Shown piece by piece: positions 60,162 to 64,000 of a DNA stretch of 64,000 bases (positions are counted from its first letter, which is position 1; each line of letters starts with the position of its first letter). The DNA lies in contig NZ_AHKF01000018.1 in assembly GCF_000252125.1 (NCBI RefSeq), positions 62,001-126,000 of the forward strand. The letters run 5' to 3'. This DNA is from Flavobacterium frigoris PS1 (lineage in GTDB: Bacteria; Bacteroidota; Bacteroidia; Flavobacteriales; Flavobacteriaceae). The notes beneath the pieces were generated by a model. That model was not told the DNA's origin. It did not search any database and saw only the letters and a list, made by a program, of their open reading frames with translations. The position numbers were made by a program, and so were the translations under genes.

Positions 60162-60264
60162 AAGCTTTTTTTTAATGAACTATACTAAATTAGCATAAAA
60201 CTTGCATTTTTCATTTACGAAAACGTTTTCTTTTACCTATTTTTACGACCATAAAATTACACTA

Positions 60265-60750
60265 ATGAGTGATAGCTATAAAGTAAATATAAATGATTCC
60301 TTTCAATTTGACTTTGATAAGGAACAAGTTTCGCAACTAGATGCTGTAAATTTGGATTCCAAATCTTTCCATATCTTACATGAAAGCAAACCTTTTAAAG
60401 CAGAGATCCTATCTGCAAATTTTCATCAAAAAGAATATGTCGTCAAGGTAAATAACAACAGTTATACGGTTGCTATTGCTAATGATTTGGACTTATTGAT
60501 CAAAGAATTGGGATTTGAAGTTGGGCTTACAAAACAAGTTAATGCCATTAAAGCACCAATGCCAGGATTAATTCTGGAGATTAGTGTGATTGTTGGACAG
60601 GTTGTAAAAGAGAATGACAGTCTATTAATTTTGGAAGCCATGAAAATGGAAAATAGTTTCCTATCACCACGTGATGGTACCATCAAGTCTATTTCTGTAT
60701 TATTAGGAGATGCGGTAGATAAAGGACAGCTGTTAATTGAATTTGAATAG
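60265..60750 (+). CDS. Biotin carboxyl carrier protein of an acyl-CoA carboxylase
   Basis: A 161-residue protein from the ATG at 60265 ('MSDSYKVNINDSFQFDFDKE'). The C-terminal 70 residues are a biotinyl domain: 'KAPMPGLILEISVIVGQVV' and 'LLILEAMKMENSF', with biotinylated Lys127. The N-terminal half is beta-rich and may dock the carboxylase subunits. It is first in a run carrier - biotin carboxylase - carboxyltransferase, the usual three-gene order for Bacteroidota propionyl/methylcrotonyl-type carboxylases. Confidence 0.9.
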   Translation: MSDSYKVNINDSFQFDFDKEQVSQLDAVNLDSKSFHILHESKPFKAEILSANFHQKEYVVKVNNNSYTVAIANDLDLLIKELGFEVGLTKQVNAIKAPMPGLILEISVIVGQVVKENDSLLILEAMKMENSFLSPRDGTIKSISVLLGDAVDKGQLLIEFE

Positions 60751-60842
60751 AGAGGATAATAGAGTATAGATAAATAAATAAGAATTTTTTACCTCTTTGT
60801 TCTAACAGTGAAACGGTCATTATTCTTTTAGTCTTATTAAAT

Positions 60843-62285
60843 ATGAAAAAAATATTAGTTGCCAATAGGGGTGAAATCGCAATTAGGGTCATGAAAACGG
60901 CTCAAAAAATGGGCATAAAAACGGTCGCGGTTTATTCTACCGTCGATAGAAATGCACCTCATGTGAAATTTGCTGACGAAGCCTTCTGGATTGGTGAATC
61001 GCCGTCCAATCAATCTTATTTATTAGGTGATAAAATCATTGAAGTAGCTAAATCTCTTGGTGTGGATGCCATACATCCCGGTTACGGATTTTTAAGTGAA
61101 AATGCTGATTTTGCCGAAAAAGCAGAAAAGAACAACATCATTTTTATTGGACCTAAATCGAAAGCCATACATATTATGGGAAGTAAATTGGCCGCAAAAG
61201 AAGCTGTAAAAGCCTATAATATACCCATGGTGCCTGGAGTGGATGAAGCCATTACAGATATAGAAAAAGCCAAAGTAGTGGCTAGCGAAATAGGTTTTCC
61301 TATTTTGATTAAAGCGTCTGCAGGTGGTGGTGGAAAAGGAATGCGAGTTGTTGAAAATGCAGCCGAATTTGAGTCCCAAATGAACAGAGCAATCAGCGAA
61401 GCATTAAATGCTTTTGGTGACGGCGCTGTTTTTATTGAAAAATATGTGGGATCGCCAAGACATATCGAAATTCAAATCATGGCGGACAGTCATGGAAATA
61501 TTTTGTATTTATTCGAAAGAGAGTGTAGTATTCAACGTCGTCATCAAAAAGTGATAGAGGAAGCACCTTCGTCGGTATTAACACCAGAACTGCGCAAAAA
61601 AATGGGGGAAGCTGCCGTTTTAGTAGCTAAATCTTGTGATTATCTAGGAGCAGGAACAGTAGAGTTTTTATTAGATGAAAACAATAATTTCTTTTTCCTC
61701 GAAATGAATACGCGTTTGCAAGTCGAGCATCCTGTTACAGAATTAATCACCGGATTAGATTTGGTTGAACTGCAAATCAAAGTCGCTAGAGGGGAAGAGT
61801 TGGAGATCAAACAGGAAGACTTGAAAATTAAAGGACATGCTCTGGAATTGAGGGTTTATGCCGAAGACCCAATGAATGATTTTCTACCGAGCGTTGGTCA
61901 TCTAGATGTATATCAATTGCCGGTGGGCGAAGGAGTTCGCGTCGATAATGGATTTGAGCAGGGGATGGATATTCCTATTTATTATGACCCGATGTTAGCC
62001 AAGTTGATTACTTATGGTGAGACCCGTGAGGAAGCCATTCAGATTATGGTCAAAGCTATTGACGGATATTTAGTGAAAGGGGTAGAAACGACTTTGCCTT
62101 TCGGAAAGTTTGTGTTTGAACACGAGGCTTTCAGATCAGGAAATTTCGACACGCATTTTGTGAAAAAGTATTATAATGCGGCCGAATTGAAAGATCAATT
62201 GGCTGAAGAAGCTAAAATTGCCGGGTTAATAGCCTTGAAGCAGTATTTTGAAGATCAAAAGATAGTACGATTACCAAATCAATAA
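60843..62285 (+). CDS. accC: Biotin carboxylase subunit of acyl-CoA carboxylase
   Basis: A 480-residue ATP-grasp enzyme that carboxylates biotin. Landmarks: 'KKILVANRGEIAIRVMKTAQ', 'IHPGYGFLSENADFAEK', the glycine-rich ATP loop 'KASAGGGGKGMRVV', 'FERECSIQRRHQKVIEEAPS', and 'EMNTRLQVEHPVTE' with the catalytic Arg and metal-binding Glu. Unlike fused PCC alpha chains it has no biotinyl domain, which is supplied by the preceding gene. It lies 3 nt before the carboxyltransferase gene. Confidence 0.95.
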   Translation: MKKILVANRGEIAIRVMKTAQKMGIKTVAVYSTVDRNAPHVKFADEAFWIGESPSNQSYLLGDKIIEVAKSLGVDAIHPGYGFLSENADFAEKAEKNNIIFIGPKSKAIHIMGSKLAAKEAVKAYNIPMVPGVDEAITDIEKAKVVASEIGFPILIKASAGGGGKGMRVVENAAEFESQMNRAISEALNAFGDGAVFIEKYVGSPRHIEIQIMADSHGNILYLFERECSIQRRHQKVIEEAPSSVLTPELRKKMGEAAVLVAKSCDYLGAGTVEFLLDENNNFFFLEMNTRLQVEHPVTELITGLDLVELQIKVARGEELEIKQEDLKIKGHALELRVYAEDPMNDFLPSVGHLDVYQLPVGEGVRVDNGFEQGMDIPIYYDPMLAKLITYGETREEAIQIMVKAIDGYLVKGVETTLPFGKFVFEHEAFRSGNFDTHFVKKYYNAAELKDQLAEEAKIAGLIALKQYFEDQKIVRLPNQ

Positions 62286-62288
62286 ATT

Positions 62289-63830
62289 ATGGAGTCTAAA
62301 ATACAAGAATTAAACGATAAGATTGCCCTTGCCCATTTGGGTGGAGGTAAAAACAGAATTGCAAAACAACACCAAAAGAAGAAATTGACTGCCAGAGAGC
62401 GCGTGAATTATTTGATGGATGAAGGTTCTTTTGAAGAAATTGGAATGTTGGTGACACATCGGACAAGTGATTTTGGAATGCAAAATGAACTGTATTATGG
62501 TGATGGAGTTATAACGGGTTATGGTACCATAAACGGAAGATTAACTTATGTTTTTGCTCAGGATTTTACCGTATTTGGAGGGGCATTATCTGAAACACAT
62601 GCAGAGAAAATTTGTAAGGTGATGGATATGGCTGTAAAAATGGGTGCGCCTATGATTGGTCTAAATGATTCTGGTGGTGCACGTATTCAGGAAGGTGTTC
62701 GCTCTTTGGGTGGTTATGCCGATATTTTTTATAGAAATGTACAAGCAAGTGGGGTAATTCCGCAAATCTCTGCGATCATGGGACCCTGCGCCGGTGGAGC
62801 AGTATATTCGCCAGCAATGACTGATTTTACTATGATGGTAGAAGATACCAGTTATATGTTTGTTACTGGACCCAATGTAGTGAAAACCGTAACGAATGAA
62901 ACCGTGACTTCGGAGGAATTAGGAGGAGCTAGTACGCACTCTACTAAATCAGGAGTGGCTCACATTACTTCTGCAAATGATGTGGAATGTTTGGAAGACC
63001 TGAAACGATTACTGAGCTATTTGCCTCAAAGTAATAAAGAAACTGCAAAAAAGTTGCCTTACGAACTTCAAGATGAGGTGCGCGAACAGTTAGCGAGTAT
63101 TATTCCTGATAATCCGAATAAGCCTTATGATATGCATGGTGTGATTGCTGGAATTATTGATAAAGATTCATTTTATGAGGTCCATAAAAATTATGCAGAA
63201 AATATCATTGTTGGTTTTGCAAGATTGGGAGGTCGAAGCATAGGAATTGTTGCTAACCAGCCACTATATCTGGCGGGAGTTTTGGATGTGAACAGTTCGA
63301 AAAAAGCGGCCCGTTTTACTCGTTTTTGCGACTGTTTTAATATTCCGTTATTGGTACTTGTTGATGTACCTGGATTTTTACCGGGAACGGACCAAGAATG
63401 GCATGGAATTATTGTACACGGCGCCAAACTACTTTATGCGCTTAGCGAAGCGACTGTGCCAAGAATTACGGTTATAACACGTAAAGCTTATGGAGGTGCC
63501 TATGACGTGATGAACTCGAAACACATTGGTGCCGACATGAATTTTGCATGGCCTAGTGCTGAAATTGCTGTGATGGGAGCTAAAGGCGCTTCGGAAATTA
63601 TCTTCAAGAAAGAAATTCATGACGCAGTTGATCATGAAGCTAAACTTTTAGAAAAAGAAGCTGAATATGCTGATTTATTTGCCAATCCTTATACTGCAGC
63701 ACAACGTGGTTTTATAGATGAGGTTATCTTACCGCAAAACACCAGACGGAAATTAATAAAAGCATTCAGTATGCTCGAAAATAAAGTAAGTGTTACGCCA
63801 AATAGGAAGCACGGAAATATTCCTTTGTAA
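62289..63830 (+). CDS. Carboxyltransferase (beta) subunit of acyl-CoA carboxylase, propionyl-CoA type
   Basis: A 513-residue crotonase-fold protein transferring CO2 from biotin to an acyl-CoA. '[20 protein letters not shown]' and '[20 protein letters not shown]' (first oxyanion hole), '[19 protein letters not shown]' and '[20 protein letters not shown]' (second) match PccB/MmdA chains. Propionyl-CoA is the likeliest substrate; with the adenosylcobalamin enzyme at 14 kb it would feed the methylmalonyl-CoA route. Distinguishing propionyl from other acyl-CoAs needs the pocket residues aligned. Confidence 0.93.
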   Translation: MESKIQELNDKIALAHLGGGKNRIAKQHQKKKLTARERVNYLMDEGSFEEIGMLVTHRTSDFGMQNELYYGDGVITGYGTINGRLTYVFAQDFTVFGGALSETHAEKICKVMDMAVKMGAPMIGLNDSGGARIQEGVRSLGGYADIFYRNVQASGVIPQISAIMGPCAGGAVYSPAMTDFTMMVEDTSYMFVTGPNVVKTVTNETVTSEELGGASTHSTKSGVAHITSANDVECLEDLKRLLSYLPQSNKETAKKLPYELQDEVREQLASIIPDNPNKPYDMHGVIAGIIDKDSFYEVHKNYAENIIVGFARLGGRSIGIVANQPLYLAGVLDVNSSKKAARFTRFCDCFNIPLLVLVDVPGFLPGTDQEWHGIIVHGAKLLYALSEATVPRITVITRKAYGGAYDVMNSKHIGADMNFAWPSAEIAVMGAKGASEIIFKKEIHDAVDHEAKLLEKEAEYADLFANPYTAAQRGFIDEVILPQNTRRKLIKAFSMLENKVSVTPNRKHGNIPL

Positions 63831-63842
63831 GTATTTTAAATG

Positions 63843-63890
63843 AAAACAAAAAAAAACCATTCGCTGCGGTGAATGGTTTTTTTTTGTTTT
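63843..63890 (+). terminator. Rho-independent terminator after the carboxylase operon
   Basis: A 20-bp perfect stem (AAAAC A9 CCATTC with GAATGG T9 GTTTT) with an 8-nt loop starts 12 nt past the stop. Symmetry lets it also serve the converging minus-strand gene at 63900. Confidence 0.95.
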
Positions 63891-63899
63891 CTAAGGAAA

Positions 63900-64000
63900 C
63901 TAATGTAAACTAACCACTTTGGTAATGCTCCATTTATTATTCTCATTTTTCCAGAAAATGATAAACTTGCTGGCATGAGATGGGGTTCCTTCTTTTTCAG
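63900..64000 (-). CDS. 3' end of an NTF2/SnoaL-like (DUF4440-type) protein, truncated by window edge
   Basis: The last ~33 codons of a minus-strand gene: 'EKEGTPSHASKFIIFWKNEN' then 'NKWSITKVVSLH' and a stop at 63900-63902. The pattern 'FxIxWKxENxKWxITKVVS.H' is the final strand pair of the cystatin-like NTF2/SnoaL fold in Bacteroidota lumazine-binding or DUF4440 proteins. The rest lies outside the window, so the identification is tentative. Confidence 0.5.
   Translation of the reverse strand, partial: EKEGTPSHASKFIIFWKNENNKWSITKVVSLH

Noticed and set aside
1..64000. CRISPR array, prophage, insertion sequence, rRNA operon
   Set aside because: No regularly spaced direct repeats, transposase or integrase motifs, phage structural genes or rRNA-like sequence seen.

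Overview
The window looks like a chromosomal segment of a low-GC Bacteroidota, most likely a Flavobacterium or close relative. The evidence is: TAnnTTTG-type -7 promoter boxes, few Shine-Dalgarno sites, a SusC/SusD locus run by an ECF sigma/FecR pair, the bacillithiol enzyme BshC, a ~1100-residue SecA, and a zinc-less sirtuin. No rRNA, tRNA, CRISPR array, prophage or insertion sequence was recognised.

Layout. 1-5.9 kb: 3'-truncated cation/proton antiporter, purB, a CobB-type deacylase, trmH and a small unknown. 6.3-10.3 kb: an accessory-looking stretch with a divergent NmrA-like reductase/HxlR regulator pair and an A+T-rich gene for a phospholipase-D-type nuclease fused to helicase-associated repeats, apparently frameshifted near its end. 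10.3-18.9 kb: secA, a DUF2795 protein, cobalamin adenosyltransferase, an ATP-grasp enzyme, an ABC ATPase, a lipoprotein, a beta-carbonic anhydrase and a methyltransferase. 19-26 kb: an unusual SDR protein with a four-cysteine cluster, two overlapping tiny membrane proteins, a decayed flavin oxidoreductase, the ABC-F ATPase Uup and a secreted protein. 26-34 kb: glycosyltransferase, 2-oxoacid dehydrogenase E2, exonuclease, FAH-family hydrolase, Hpt, cinA, rpmB-rpmG-DUF4295, ftsY and a tiny membrane protein.

34.6-39.7 kb is the most coherent regulatory unit. An NtrB-like histidine kinase and an NtrC-like sigma-54 activator lie immediately upstream of a near-consensus sigma-54 promoter. That promoter precedes a 73-residue four-cysteine protein, glutamate dehydrogenase, a Rnk/GreA-like protein and an unknown protein. 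The layout suggests a locally controlled nitrogen-metabolism operon.

39.8-46.5 kb holds a serine hydrolase, lipoprotein, DUF721 protein, ndk, bshC, and an ArsR/SdpI/hydrolase cluster whose operator overlaps its promoter. 46.5-56 kb is one minus-strand uptake locus: ECF sigma, FecR anti-sigma, SusC with an STN signalling domain, SusD, a zinc metallohydrolase lipoprotein and a DUF4302 lipoprotein. 56-64 kb holds an MFS symporter, a radical SAM protein, a three-gene biotin-dependent acyl-CoA carboxylase operon and the end of an NTF2/SnoaL-like gene.

Scattered between genes are copies of a degenerate structured repeat. The clearest are at 41054-41150 and 26234-26314, with weaker relatives near 10059, 15622 and 23045. 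Strong hairpin terminators separate most transcription units.
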